Below, piece by piece: positions 1-8,714 of a DNA stretch of 47,774 nucleotides. Both the position numbers and the translations under genes were made by a program. Origin of the DNA: Hyphomicrobiales bacterium (GTDB lineage: Bacteria; Pseudomonadota; Alphaproteobacteria; Rhizobiales; Beijerinckiaceae); assembly GCA_027489955.1 (NCBI GenBank), contig JAIXYZ010000008.1, positions 1-47,774 on the forward strand, given 5' to 3'. Positions within the stretch are counted from its first letter, which is position 1, and every line of letters begins with the position of its first letter. Under the pieces are notes generated by a model. The model searched no databases, had not been told where the DNA came from, and saw only the letters and a list, made by a program, of their open reading frames with translations.

Positions 1-1661
1 ACGACCTGGCGCGCATGGGTCGCGCCGTCGGCGGTCTTGCGCACCGTCGCGGTGATCTCGTCGAGCGCCGCCGCGGTCTCCTCCAGCGAGGCCGCCTGCT
101 GCTCGGTGCGCCGGGACAGATCGTCGGCCGCCTGGCTGATGTCAGAGGTGCCCGAGCGGAAGCTCTGCACGTTGCCGGCAATCACGGTCATCGTCTCGCG
201 CAGCCGGTCCACCGCCTCGTTGAAGTCGCTGCGAAGCTTCTCGTAATCCTCCGCGAACGGCTCCTCGATCCGGCAGGTGAGATCCCCCGCCGACAGGCGC
301 GAGAGGCCGTTGGCCAGTCCCTCGACCACCTGAGCCTGCTCGCGGGCGGCGACGGCGCGGGCGGCCTCGTTGCGGCGGCGCTCCTCGTCGCTGATCTGCC
401 GTGCCTCGTGGGCCTCGGCCTCGACGCGGTCCTTCTCGATGGCCGATTGCTGGAAGGCCAGCACGGCCTGGGCCATCTGGCCGATATCGTCCTGGCGCTG
501 GGCGAAGGGCACGGGCGTGTCCTTGTCGCCGTTGGCGAGGTCGCGCATGCGCTGGGCGATCTGCAGGACCGGCTTGGTGAGCGCACCGCCGAACCACAGG
601 CCGAAGATCAGCGCCGCGACCGACGAGACGCCGACGGCGATGAGCACGCCCTGCGTGATGCGGTTGGCCGAGGCGAAGGCTTCCGCCGCCGGCATGCGGA
701 TCACGATCTTCCAGCCCATGCCCGGGAAGCCGTACTGGGTCGGAGTCGCCACCGCGGTGATGAGCTCGTTCTCCAGAACGGCAGTCTGCACGCCCGGCTT
801 CACCGGCTCGGAAGCCAGCAGCTCGGCGAGCGCGCCGTCGGGGCTGGAGCCAAACAGGAACGGGTTGCGGACATAGCCCTTGGCGCTGTGGAGCTCGGGA
901 TCGAACGCCATGATCCGCTTGGGACGCTTGCCGCTGACGTCCAGCAACTGCAGCTTGGTCGCCGTCTGCGGGTTGACCGCCTCGCGCTTGCGGAACTCGT
1001 CCTCAACGATCTTCTCGATCATGTTGAAGTCGGCGAAGTTCACCCAGACGCCGACGACCTCGTTCTGCAGGTTCCGCACCGGGGCGGCGAACGGGATGAC
1101 GACGCCGTCGTCCTTGTAGATGCGGCTGACGAAGTACAGGCGCTCGGCCGGCAGCGCGACCGTGCCATCCAGTCCCTCGCCCTTGAGGAACTTGCCGGCC
1201 ATCGCGTCCTGGAACCACTGCGCGTCGCCGAAATTCTCATCGTAGAGATCGGCCGTATCGAGCGGGTTGCCCTTGGTGTCGACGGTGCTGACCGCCAGCA
1301 CCTCGCCCTTGGTGTCGACATACATCGACAGGCGGTAGGTGCCGTAGGCGCGCACGTAATAGTTCATCGCCGAGACGAGGCCGCCGCCGCCGTCCTTGCG
1401 CTTCCAGTTGGCAGGCTGGTGCACCGCGATGTTGGTGCCGAATGCCTGCGCGTCGGCGTAGCGCTGGGCGAGGTTGCGGTTGATCGTCTCGCCCACCTGG
1501 CCCGCGGCCTTCTCGACCTCGTTGATGGCCTGGTGCTCGAGCACCGGCTGCACCTGCGTGAGGAAGAGCGTGAGAAGCCCGAGCAGCGGTGCCAGCGTGC
1601 AGACAAGCAGTGCGGCCACCAGCTTCGCACGCAATCCGACCTTCGGCATGGAAACACGCAT
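1..1661 (-). CDS. Methyl-accepting chemotaxis protein, 3' end cut by window edge
   Basis: About 553 codons are visible and the reading frame runs off the left edge, so the C-terminal signalling tip is missing. The start ATG at 1661 has an AGGGG ribosome site about 7 nt upstream; an in-frame ATG at 1649 is an alternative. Residues 10-36 form a first membrane segment. Residues 40-325 are a periplasmic region with the spacing of a Cache-type sensor (YVDTKGEVLAVSTVDTKGNP near 114-133). Residues 337-359 form a second membrane helix. A HAMP domain follows at about 360-412, then a second HAMP-like unit at 445-495 (SAGDLTCRI), then the start of the methyl-accepting coiled coil (TEQQAASLEETAAALDEIT, 519-537). 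This double-HAMP layout is common in alphaproteobacterial receptors. Cache domains often bind small carboxylates or amino acids, which would fit the neighbouring catabolic genes, but the ligand is unknown. Confidence 0.93.
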   Translation of the reverse strand, partial: MRVSMPKVGLRAKLVAALLVCTLAPLLGLLTLFLTQVQPVLEHQAINEVEKAAGQVGETINRNLAQRYADAQAFGTNIAVHQPANWKRKDGGGGLVSAMNYYVRAYGTYRLSMYVDTKGEVLAVSTVDTKGNPLDTADLYDENFGDAQWFQDAMAGKFLKGEGLDGTVALPAERLYFVSRIYKDDGVVIPFAAPVRNLQNEVVGVWVNFADFNMIEKIVEDEFRKREAVNPQTATKLQLLDVSGKRPKRIMAFDPELHSAKGYVRNPFLFGSSPDGALAELLASEPVKPGVQTAVLENELITAVATPTQYGFPGMGWKIVIRMPAAEAFASANRITQGVLIAVGVSSVAALIFGLWFGGALTKPVLQIAQRMRDLANGDKDTPVPFAQRQDDIGQMAQAVLAFQQSAIEKDRVEAEAHEARQISDEERRRNEAARAVAAREQAQVVEGLANGLSRLSAGDLTCRIEEPFAEDYEKLRSDFNEAVDRLRETMTVIAGNVQSFRSGTSDISQAADDLSRRTEQQAASLEETAAALDEITATVRKTADGATHARQV

Positions 1662-1779
1662 ATCCCGACCCCTGGAGTCCCTCGTTCGGGGCCATTGGGC
1701 GGGAATGTCTTAAACAATGCGTTTATTCGGCGGCTTTTTCGCCATTTCCAGGCGCCAACTTTTAACCAGAATATATCTC

Positions 1780-1798
1780 AAGTTGCATAATACAACTT
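1780..1798. promoter_or_regulatory. Inverted repeat in AT-rich leader upstream of the chemotaxis receptor
   Basis: AAGTTG, 7 nt, CAACTT is a perfect 6-bp inverted repeat in the only clearly AT-rich stretch (about 1710-1810) of the gap 1662-1880. It lies about 120 nt upstream of the receptor start and could be an operator or part of its promoter region. No confident -35/-10 pair was found. The rest of the gap shows nothing recognisable. Confidence 0.3.
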
Positions 1799-1880
1799 AC
1801 GCACGTTGCTTTCGTAACGTCATGCGCAAATCGGATTGATTCGCGCTGCCTGTTGCGCGGGCAGGAAGATCACCTGCGTA

Positions 1881-3068
1881 TCACGGCCTGCCGCCTTCCG
1901 CCTCGATCACCTCGGCTGCCCATTTGAACGCCGAGTTCGCCGCCGGGACGCCGGCATAGATGGCGGCGTGCTGGAGCACCGCACGGATCTCGTCCGGGCT
2001 GACGCCGTTGCGCAGCGCCGCACCCGCATGCAGCCGGAATTCCTCCTCCCGGCCGAGCGCCACCGTGATCGCCAGCGTCAGGAAGGAGCGGGTCTTCTGC
2101 GGCAGCGTGGGGTCGCCCCAGACCTCGCCCCACGCCACCCGCGTGATGAAGTCCTGCCAGCCGCGATTGAACTCGCTCGCCTGGCCGAGCGAGCGCTGGA
2201 CATGGGCGACGCCGAGCACGGACTTGCGGTTCGCCATGCCCGCCGCGAGCGAGGCCCCGCCCGTGCCGGGCCGTCCCTCGGCGCCGTGGCGGGACAGGAA
2301 ACGCTCCAGCGCCTCGGCGACCTCCGCACCCCTCTCCACCGCGAGCAGGTGTGCGGCCGGGTCGAGCACGAGAACCTGCGCGCCGGGGATCGAGGCCGCG
2401 ATCGCCTCGCCCGCCGCCGGCGGCGTCGCGGGGTCCTGGGCGCCCGCGATGACGAGCGTCGGCGCGGTGATCGCCTTGATCCGCTCGCGCAGGTCCATGC
2501 CGGCGATGATACGGCAGCAGGCGGCGTAGCCCGGCGGGTCGCAGGCCAGGAACCGGCGGCGCACCTTCTCCACGGCGGAAGGCTGCGCCTGGCGGAAGCC
2601 CGGTGTGAACCAGCGTCCCATCGTCGCTTCGACGATGGTCTCCATGCCCTGCCGCTCCACCAGCTCGGCCCGCTCCATCCAGGCGCCGGCGGGCTGCATC
2701 TGCGCCGCCGTGGCCATGAGCACGAGCGAGAGCACGCGCGCCGGATGCCGGCTGGCCAGCGCCTGCCCGGTCATGCCGCCGAGGGAGAGGCCGGCAACGT
2801 GCACCGCGTCGAGCCCCAGCGCGTCGAGCAGGCCCGCCGCGTCGTCGGCCAGGTCGTCGATCGTGGCCGCGCCGGGCATGGTGGGCGAGCGGCCGTGGCC
2901 CCGCGTGTCGTAGCGCAGGCAACGATAGCGCCCGCCGATGCGCCGCACCACCTCGTCCCACATTTCCAGCGTCGTCCCGAGCGAGTTCGAGAACAGAATG
3001 ACCGGCGCATCCTCGGGGCCGGTGAGGTCGTAGAAGAGCGTCGTGCGTCCGGTGTCGATGGCAGGCAT
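1881..3068 (-). CDS. pcaL: Fused 3-oxoadipate enol-lactonase / 4-carboxymuconolactone decarboxylase (PcaD-PcaC, PcaL type)
   Basis: A 395-residue bifunctional enzyme. Residues 1-262 are an alpha/beta-hydrolase of the PcaD family: nucleophile elbow GLSLGG with Ser95, acid Asp212 in GAQDP and His240 in DPAAHLL. After a Gly/Ala-rich linker (262-278), residues 279-395 are a complete carboxymuconolactone decarboxylase domain (FNRGWQDFITRVAWGEVWGD; LHAGAALRNGVSPDEI; LQHAAIYAGVPAANSAF). The fusion performs two consecutive cytosolic steps: decarboxylation of 4-carboxymuconolactone to the enol-lactone, then hydrolysis to 3-oxoadipate. The start ATG at 3068 has GAGG upstream and lies 14 nt after the pcaB stop. 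It is the last gene of the pca operon. Fused PcaDC proteins are best known as PcaL in actinobacteria; in many proteobacteria the two are separate genes. Confidence 0.95.
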   Translation of the reverse strand: MPAIDTGRTTLFYDLTGPEDAPVILFSNSLGTTLEMWDEVVRRIGGRYRCLRYDTRGHGRSPTMPGAATIDDLADDAAGLLDALGLDAVHVAGLSLGGMTGQALASRHPARVLSLVLMATAAQMQPAGAWMERAELVERQGMETIVEATMGRWFTPGFRQAQPSAVEKVRRRFLACDPPGYAACCRIIAGMDLRERIKAITAPTLVIAGAQDPATPPAAGEAIAASIPGAQVLVLDPAAHLLAVERGAEVAEALERFLSRHGAEGRPGTGGASLAAGMANRKSVLGVAHVQRSLGQASEFNRGWQDFITRVAWGEVWGDPTLPQKTRSFLTLAITVALGREEEFRLHAGAALRNGVSPDEIRAVLQHAAIYAGVPAANSAFKWAAEVIEAEGGRP

Positions 3069-3082
3069 CGTGTCCTCGTCGA

Positions 3083-4435
3083 TCAGGGAAATTGCAGGCG
3101 GACGGTGCGCGCGTCCTTGACCGCGCGGTCCACCCAGGCGGACGCGCCCTCCAGGGCGGCCGAGACGTCGAACGCCTCGTCGACGCCGATGCCCGCCATG
3201 TCGGGATCCTCGCGGACCACGTCTGCCAGGTGGCGGCCGGTGGTCCGGACAGTCTCCGCCGCGCGCTCCACGAGCGCATGGGCGGCTTCGCGGCCCAGGC
3301 GCGGGCTGAGCCGGGCCGCCACCTTGTCCGCGAACAGGAGGCCGCGCGTCAGATCGATGTTGGCCGCCATTCGCGCCGGGTCGGGCTGCAGCCCAAGCGC
3401 CAGCGACTTCGCCTCCTTCAGCGCGCCCGCGGCGAGGCCGAACAGGTGCGGCAGGGCGTGCCACTCGCCGTGCCAGGCGCCGGCCGGGCGCTCGTGCGCC
3501 GCCGCCATGGCGGCGACCAGCGACTGGGCCAGCCCCGGCGCCACCTGATGGGCGGCGAGGATCACGGTGGAGGAGACGGGATTGCGCTTGTGCGGCATGG
3601 CCGAGGAGCCCCCGCGGCCGGGCGCGTGCGGCTCCGACACCTCGCCGATCTCGGTGGAGGCCAGGCTCGCGACGTCCGTCGCCAGTTTGGCGAGCGCGCC
3701 GATCAGCATGGCGAGCCATGCGCCGGTCTCCGCCATGCGGGACCGGCTCGCGTGCCAGACCATCGGCGCCGGGCGCAGGGCGAGTTCCTGCGCAAAGGCA
3801 TCGGCGAGGTCGGGCCCGCGCGCGCCGAACGCCGCAAGGTTGCCCACCGGACCGCCGAGGGAAGCCGCCAGAACCCGCTCGCGGAGGGGCTTCAAGCCGG
3901 AAGCCACCGCCGCAAGGCCGGACGCCCAGACCGCGGCCTTTGCGCCGAACGACGTCGGTGCTGCGTGCTGGCCATAGGTGCGGCCCACGCACGGCGTCGC
4001 GCGGTGACGCGTTGCGAGCGCGACGAGCCCGTCCAGCACGACGCCGATATCGAGCGCCAAAAGATCGAACCCGTTGCGCATCTGGAGGATGCGCGCGGTG
4101 TCCAGGAGGTCCTGCGTCGTCGCCCCCTTGTGGACGTGCGGCTCGTATTCCCGCGGGAGCCGCGCCTGGACCGCCTGGAGGAAGGGAATGGACGGCACGC
4201 CCGCGGCCTCGGTCCGGCGCCCGATCTCGACCAGGTCGAGGTCGCCCGGCGAGATGAGAGACAGGGCCGTCGCCAGTCCCGGCGGGACCAGGCCGAAGCG
4301 GGCCTGCGCCCGCGCCAGCGCGGCCTCGACCTCGAGCATGGCGGCGACGAGGCTGTCGTCGCCGAAGGCGGCGCTCATCTCCTTGGTGGTGAAGAGCGGT
4401 CCGGTGAGGACGGATTCCAGGGCCGACAGGCTCAT
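3083..4435 (-). CDS. pcaB: 3-carboxy-cis,cis-muconate cycloisomerase
   Basis: A 450-residue protein of the fumarase/aspartase superfamily. The superfamily signature GGSSAMPHKRNP lies at 275-286 and the second conserved block HKGATTQD at 102-109. Length matches PcaB. It closes 3-carboxy-cis,cis-muconate (the product of PcaHG) to 4-carboxymuconolactone, the substrate of the next gene product. It lies between pcaG (47 nt away) and the pcaDC fusion (14 nt), so the three are surely co-transcribed. The sequence alone does not separate PcaB from adenylosuccinate lyase relatives; the operon does. Confidence 0.95.
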   Translation of the reverse strand: MSLSALESVLTGPLFTTKEMSAAFGDDSLVAAMLEVEAALARAQARFGLVPPGLATALSLISPGDLDLVEIGRRTEAAGVPSIPFLQAVQARLPREYEPHVHKGATTQDLLDTARILQMRNGFDLLALDIGVVLDGLVALATRHRATPCVGRTYGQHAAPTSFGAKAAVWASGLAAVASGLKPLRERVLAASLGGPVGNLAAFGARGPDLADAFAQELALRPAPMVWHASRSRMAETGAWLAMLIGALAKLATDVASLASTEIGEVSEPHAPGRGGSSAMPHKRNPVSSTVILAAHQVAPGLAQSLVAAMAAAHERPAGAWHGEWHALPHLFGLAAGALKEAKSLALGLQPDPARMAANIDLTRGLLFADKVAARLSPRLGREAAHALVERAAETVRTTGRHLADVVREDPDMAGIGVDEAFDVSAALEGASAWVDRAVKDARTVRLQFP

Positions 4436-4482
4436 ATGCGTCTCCGATGCCGGCCGAGCTTACGCGAGGCGGAGCCGGCCTG

Positions 4483-5079
4483 TCAGGCTTCGAAGAACAC
4501 CGTCTCGTCCGGGCCGTTGAGCACGATGTCGAAGACATAGCGCCCATCCCCCGACCGCCGGGCGATCAGCGTGTCCCGCCGTTCGGCCGGAACGAGAGCC
4601 AGCACCGCGTCGCCGGCATGCATCGCCCCGTCCTCGGGGAAGTAGAGCCGGGTATAGAGCCGCCGCAGCACGCCCCGGGCGAACAGGCCGATGCACAGAT
4701 GGGGCGCCTGCAAACCGCCACCGGGAGCGGGCACGGGACCCGGCTTGACGGTCCTGACCTCGAACCGGCCCTCGTCCAGCGTCTCCGCGCGGGCAAAGCC
4801 CCGGAAGCCCGTATTGCCCGAGGCACCGCCGGCAGGGTAGCGCCCCTCGCCGTCGGCCTGCCAGATTTCCAGGAAGGCGTCGGCGACGGGCTTGCCCTCG
4901 CCGTCCAGCACGCGGCCGGAGATCGTGACCACCTCCCCTGCCGCGCCGGGCACGGCCATGTCGTTCCCGGCCAGCGTCTCGAAGGGATAGCGGCCGTTCG
5001 GGGTCAGCGCGTAGGCGAAGAACGGCCCGACCGTCTGCGACGGCGTGATCCCCCGCGGCGTCTTTCCGTCAGTCGTCAT
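4483..5079 (-). CDS. pcaG: Protocatechuate 3,4-dioxygenase, alpha subunit
   Basis: A 198-residue intradiol-dioxygenase fold subunit with TPSQTVGPFFAYAL near the N-terminus and the core ISGRVLDGEGKPVADAFLEI, then PHLCIGLFARGVLRRLYTRL. It lacks the Tyr/Tyr/His/His iron ligand set found in its partner, as expected for the non-catalytic alpha chain. Its start overlaps the end of pcaH by 11 nt, the tight coupling typical of subunit pairs made in equal amounts. With PcaH it opens the protocatechuate ring between the two hydroxyls to give 3-carboxy-cis,cis-muconate. Confidence 0.95.
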   Translation of the reverse strand: MTTDGKTPRGITPSQTVGPFFAYALTPNGRYPFETLAGNDMAVPGAAGEVVTISGRVLDGEGKPVADAFLEIWQADGEGRYPAGGASGNTGFRGFARAETLDEGRFEVRTVKPGPVPAPGGGLQAPHLCIGLFARGVLRRLYTRLYFPEDGAMHAGDAVLALVPAERRDTLIARRSGDGRYVFDIVLNGPDETVFFEA

Positions 5080-5779
5080 GCGGGTCCTCCCACGGCGTCT
5101 GTCCCCGGCCGCGCAGCACGATGTCGAAGCGGTAGCCCAGCGCCCATTCGGGCACGGTCGTCTCCAGGTCGAACCGGGACACGAGCCGCTCGCGGGCGGC
5201 CGCGTCCGGGATCGACTGGTAGATCGGGTCGATGGCGAGCAGCGGATCGCCCGGAAAGTACATCTGCGTGACGAGCCGGGTCAGGAAGCTCGGCCCGAAG
5301 AGCGAGAGATGGATGTGGGCCGGGCGCCAGGCGTTGTGATGGTTGCGCCAGGGATAGGCGCCGGGACGGATCGTGACGAACCGGTAGGAGCCGTCCGGCC
5401 CGGTCACGCAGCGGCCCGCGCCGGTGAAGTTCGGATCGAGCGGCGCCGGATGCTGGTCGTTGACGTGGACGTAGCGGCCCGCGGCGTTGGCCTGCCAGAT
5501 CTCGATCAGCGTGTCGGGAATGGGACGCCCGTCCTCGTCGGTCACGCGGCCGGTCACGATGATCCGCTCGCCGAGCGGCTCGCCCGCATGATGGACGGTC
5601 AGGTCCATGTGGTTCTCGCGCACGACGTCGTGGCCGAAGGCCGGCCCGGTCAGCTCGGACAGCGTGTGCGGGAGGATGACGAGGGGGCGGGAGGGCGAGC
5701 GCAGCCGCGTCGAGACATAGTCCGGCGCGAGATAGGGCGGATGGCTTGCCAGGGAGTTGAGGGGATAGATGATCGACAT
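5069..5779 (-). CDS. pcaH: Protocatechuate 3,4-dioxygenase, beta (catalytic) subunit
   Basis: A 236-residue intradiol ring-cleavage dioxygenase. All four non-haem Fe(III) ligands are present with the spacing known for the Pseudomonas enzyme: Tyr103 (AAGRYVHVND), Tyr142 (PGAYPWRN), His155 and His157 (RPAHIHLSLFG). The N-terminal extension containing the first about 60 residues and the strand VTGRVTDEDGRPIPDTLIEI are typical of PcaH. It forms the alpha/beta protomer with the overlapping pcaG product and commits protocatechuate to the beta-ketoadipate pathway. pcaF ends 16 nt upstream. Confidence 0.97.
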   Translation of the reverse strand: MSIIYPLNSLASHPPYLAPDYVSTRLRSPSRPLVILPHTLSELTGPAFGHDVVRENHMDLTVHHAGEPLGERIIVTGRVTDEDGRPIPDTLIEIWQANAAGRYVHVNDQHPAPLDPNFTGAGRCVTGPDGSYRFVTIRPGAYPWRNHHNAWRPAHIHLSLFGPSFLTRLVTQMYFPGDPLLAIDPIYQSIPDAAARERLVSRFDLETTVPEWALGYRFDIVLRGRGQTPWEDPHDD

Positions 5780-5794
5780 CGCCTTCGCCTCCGT

Positions 5795-6997
5795 TCAGAC
5801 CGCCTCGACCAGGAGCGCCACGCCCTGGCCGACGCCCACGCACATCGTCGCGAGCCCGTAGCGCCCGCCGTCCCGCTCGAGGTCGCGCACCACCGCTCCC
5901 GCGATGCGCGCGCCGGACATGCCGAGCGGATGGCCGAGGGCGATCGCGCCGCCATGCCGGTTCACGTGCGCCGCGTCGTCCGGCAGGCCGAGACCGCGCA
6001 ACGAGGCCAGGGCCTGCGACGCGAAGGCCTCGTTGAACTCGATGACGCCCACATCCTCCAGCGCGATGCCGGTGCGCGCCAGGAGCCGCTTCACCGCGGG
6101 CACCGGACCGACGCCCATGATCCGCGGCGCGACACCGGCGCTCGCCATGCCGACGATCCGGGCGCGCGGGGTGAGGCCGAGCCGCGCGGCCGCCGCCCCG
6201 GAGGCGACGATCAGTGCCGCCGCACCGTCGTTCACGCCCGACGCGTTGCCCGCGGTCACCGTGCCGTCCGGCCGCACCACCGGCTTCAGCCGGGCGAGCG
6301 ATTCCGCGCTCGTGTCGGCGCGCGGATGCTCGTCGCGCTCGACCATGACGCTGGCGCCCTTCGCTCCCGGCACCGCGACCGGGACGATCTCCTGCGCATA
6401 GATCCCGGCCGCCTGGGCCGCCGCCGTCCGCTGCTGCGAGCGCAGGGCGAAGGCGTCCTGGTCGGCGCGCGACACGCTGAAATCGTCGGCGACGTTCTCC
6501 GCCGTCTCGGGCATGGAATCGACGCCGTAAGCCGCCTTCATCCGCGGATTGACGAAGCGCCAGCCGATCGTCGTGTCGTGGATGTCCGCCTGCCGCTGGA
6601 ACGCGGCGCTCGCCTTCCCCATGACGAAGGGCGCGCGGGACATCGATTCCACGCCTCCGGCGATGACGAGGTCGGCCTCGCCGGCCTTGATCGCCCGCGC
6701 GGCGGCGCCAACGGCATCGAGCCCGGATGCGCACAGGCGGTTGAGCGTGACGCCGGGGACCGTGTCCGGCAGGCCCGCCAGCAGCGCCGCCATGCGCGCG
6801 ACGTTGCGATTGTCCTCGCCCGCCTGGTTCGCGCAGCCGAGCATGACCTCGTCGACGGCGCCGGCCAGCCGCTCGTGGCGCTCGATGAGCGCGCGGATCG
6901 GGATCGCGGCGAGATCGTCCGCCCGGACAGGCGCCAGCGCGCCGCCATAGCGGCCGATCGGCGTGCGCACGAAATCGCAGATGAACGCCTCGGCCAA
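5795..6997 (-). CDS. pcaF: 3-oxoadipyl-CoA (beta-ketoadipyl-CoA) thiolase
   Basis: A 400-residue thiolase with acyl-accepting Cys89 (TLNRLCASGLDAV), the NEAFA block, the GGAIALGHPLGMSGAR motif and the C-terminal CVGVGQG carrying the second active-site Cys. It cleaves 3-oxoadipyl-CoA to succinyl-CoA and acetyl-CoA, ending the pathway. I place the start at TTG 6997: it is 2 nt after the pcaJ stop, has GGGGAGG 7 nt upstream, and gives the family's usual 400 residues. The first in-frame ATG (VMLGC, residue 52) would delete a conserved part of the fold. Confidence 0.95.
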   Translation of the reverse strand: MAEAFICDFVRTPIGRYGGALAPVRADDLAAIPIRALIERHERLAGAVDEVMLGCANQAGEDNRNVARMAALLAGLPDTVPGVTLNRLCASGLDAVGAAARAIKAGEADLVIAGGVESMSRAPFVMGKASAAFQRQADIHDTTIGWRFVNPRMKAAYGVDSMPETAENVADDFSVSRADQDAFALRSQQRTAAAQAAGIYAQEIVPVAVPGAKGASVMVERDEHPRADTSAESLARLKPVVRPDGTVTAGNASGVNDGAAALIVASGAAAARLGLTPRARIVGMASAGVAPRIMGVGPVPAVKRLLARTGIALEDVGVIEFNEAFASQALASLRGLGLPDDAAHVNRHGGAIALGHPLGMSGARIAGAVVRDLERDGGRYGLATMCVGVGQGVALLVEAV

Positions 6998-6999
6998 GG

Positions 7000-7773
7000 T
7001 CAGACCTCCCCGGAATGGGCGCGCCGGGTGCGGGCGTGCAGGTCGCGCAGGACCGTCAGCTCCTCGGCCGTCGGCGCGGGCGTCTCGGCAATGTCGGCGG
7101 CAAAGCGCACCGGCCAGCCGCAGGCGCCTTGGACCGCCTCGCGCGTCGCGCCGGGATGGAGCGAGGTGACGGTCAGCTCGCAGGTGTGCGCGTCCGGCTC
7201 CATAACGCACAGGTCGGTGATGACCCGGGTCGGGCCCTTCGTCGTGACGCCGAGCCGCTCGCGGCTTCCAGGGCCCGTGCCGTGGCCCAGCGAGGTGATG
7301 AAGGGCAGCGTCTCCACGAAGGCGCGCGAGCCCATCTGCATGGTGATGAAGATCTCGCCGCAATGGATCGCGATCTCCGGCGCGCCGCCCCCGCCCGGCA
7401 GACGCACCTTGGGCTTGTCGTAATCGCCGACGACCGTCGTGTTCAGGTTGGCGAAACGGTCGATCTGCGCCCCGCCGAGGAAGCCGACCGTGATGCGGCC
7501 GCCCTGCAGCCAGTAGCGGAACATTTCCGGGACGGAGACGGTGGTCAGCGCGGTGTCGCACAATTCACCGTCGCCGATCGACAGGGGCAGCACGTCGGGC
7601 CGCGTGTCGATCGTCCCGGATTCGTAGATCAGTGTGATCCCCGGCGCGTGGGTGAGCCGCGCCAGGTTGCAGGCGGCGGACGGGGCGCCGATGCCCACGA
7701 AGCACACATCCGTGCTGCGCAGTGCCCGGGCGGCCGCGATGGTCATCATCTCGCTGGGGGTGACGGCGTTCAT
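7000..7773 (-). CDS. pcaJ: 3-oxoadipate CoA-transferase, beta subunit
   Basis: A 257-residue CoA-transferase family subunit. Glu51 in the YESG motif matches the glutamate that forms the enzyme-CoA thioester in family I transferases. A glycine-rich segment (RLPGGGGAPEIA) lies further on. The sequence type is closer to CatJ/glutaconate CoA-transferase-like proteins than to the short PcaJ of pseudomonads. Its start ATG overlaps the pcaI stop (ATGA, 7770-7773), so the subunits are translationally coupled. With PcaI it moves CoA from succinyl-CoA to 3-oxoadipate. Confidence 0.92.
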   Translation of the reverse strand: MNAVTPSEMMTIAAARALRSTDVCFVGIGAPSAACNLARLTHAPGITLIYESGTIDTRPDVLPLSIGDGELCDTALTTVSVPEMFRYWLQGGRITVGFLGGAQIDRFANLNTTVVGDYDKPKVRLPGGGGAPEIAIHCGEIFITMQMGSRAFVETLPFITSLGHGTGPGSRERLGVTTKGPTRVITDLCVMEPDAHTCELTVTSLHPGATREAVQGACGWPVRFAADIAETPAPTAEELTVLRDLHARTRRAHSGEV

Positions 7774-8606
7774 CGGGCCGGCTCCAAAGCCAGGTCGGCG
7801 CGCTTCATCACGTTCTCCTCCATCCAGGCGAGGAAGGCGTCCCGCTCCCGCGCGATCGCATCCCACGCCTGATAGAAGGCGTTGTCGCGCTTGTAATAGC
7901 CGTGGGCGTAGGACGGGTGGGCGCCCCGCGGGACGACGGCGATCGCTCCGACCGTCCAGTGCGGCAGGATCACCGCGTTGGGGCTGCGCGGGCCGAAATC
8001 CTCGACGATCTCCTCCACCGTGACGATGGAGCGCCGCGCGGCCAGCACGGCTTCCTTCTGCACGCCCGTGATGCCCTCGATCAGAACGTTGCCGCGCCGG
8101 TCCGCCCGCAATGCGTGGATGACGGCGACGTCCGGGCGCACGGCGGGAACTGCCGCCAGCACCTCGCCCGTGAACGGGCAGGTGACAGAGCGGATATTGG
8201 GGTTCACCTCCGGAAGCGTCACGCCCTTGTAGCCGCGCATCACGGCGAAGGGCAGGTTCGCCGCGCCGGCCTCGTAGGCATTGGCCATGGCGGCGTGGGA
8301 ATGCTCCTCGATGTCCAGCCGATGCGGCCATTGGTTCTCCACCGCGTCGCGCATCCGGTGCAGCGAGCCGACGCCCGGATTGCCGCCCCAGGAGAAGACC
8401 AGCTTCCGTGCGCAGCCCATGCCGATCATCTGGTCGTAGATGATGTCCGGCGTCATGCGCACCAGCGTCAGGTCCCGCCGGCCCTGCCGGATGATCTCGT
8501 GCCCGGCGGCGAACGGGATGAGATGCGTGAACCCCTCCATGGCGACGACGTCGCCATCGCGCACATGCGCGGCGACCGCGTCACGCAGAGTGGTGAAGGA
8601 AGCCAT
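7770..8606 (-). CDS. pcaI: 3-oxoadipate CoA-transferase, alpha subunit
   Basis: A 278-residue CoA-transferase alpha subunit and the first gene of the pca operon. The N-terminal DGDVVAMEGFTHLIPFAAGHEI is the CoA-binding region of the GctA/CatI branch, and the long C-terminal part (VRPDVAVIHALRADRRGNVL) fits that branch's length of about 280. It pairs with the overlapping pcaJ product. The start ATG at 8606 lies 15 nt from a GTTCG/CGAAC palindrome, so transcription of the whole operon is probably controlled there by the divergent IclR-type regulator. Confidence 0.93.
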   Translation of the reverse strand: MASFTTLRDAVAAHVRDGDVVAMEGFTHLIPFAAGHEIIRQGRRDLTLVRMTPDIIYDQMIGMGCARKLVFSWGGNPGVGSLHRMRDAVENQWPHRLDIEEHSHAAMANAYEAGAANLPFAVMRGYKGVTLPEVNPNIRSVTCPFTGEVLAAVPAVRPDVAVIHALRADRRGNVLIEGITGVQKEAVLAARRSIVTVEEIVEDFGPRSPNAVILPHWTVGAIAVVPRGAHPSYAHGYYKRDNAFYQAWDAIARERDAFLAWMEENVMKRADLALEPAR

Positions 8607-8620
8607 GGCGTTTTCCGCTT

Positions 8621-8654
8621 GTTCGTTTATCGAACATATGATCTATTGACGAAC
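8621..8654. promoter_or_regulatory. Probable PcaR-type operator between pcaI and the IclR-type regulator
   Basis: GTTCGTTTATCGAAC (8621-8635) is a perfect 5-bp inverted repeat with a 5-nt spacer. An extra half-site CGAAC lies at 8650-8654. From memory, the PcaR site described in Pseudomonas putida has a very similar GTTCGATAATCG core. The site sits in the 108-bp gap between the divergent pcaI and regulator starts, the expected place for a regulator that controls the pca operon and itself. Confidence 0.7.
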
Positions 8655-8714
8655 ACTAATCCGCCGGCTGGCCTTGTCAAGGCAGCGGGGCGGCACTGCC
8701 GTGGGGGCGCCATC

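Noticed and set aside
15-1790. Long plus-strand open frame of about 590 codons opposite the chemotaxis receptor
   Set aside because: It is rich in Arg, Gly, Ala and His with no recognisable fold, and mirrors the receptor codons; a typical antisense frame of high-GC DNA.
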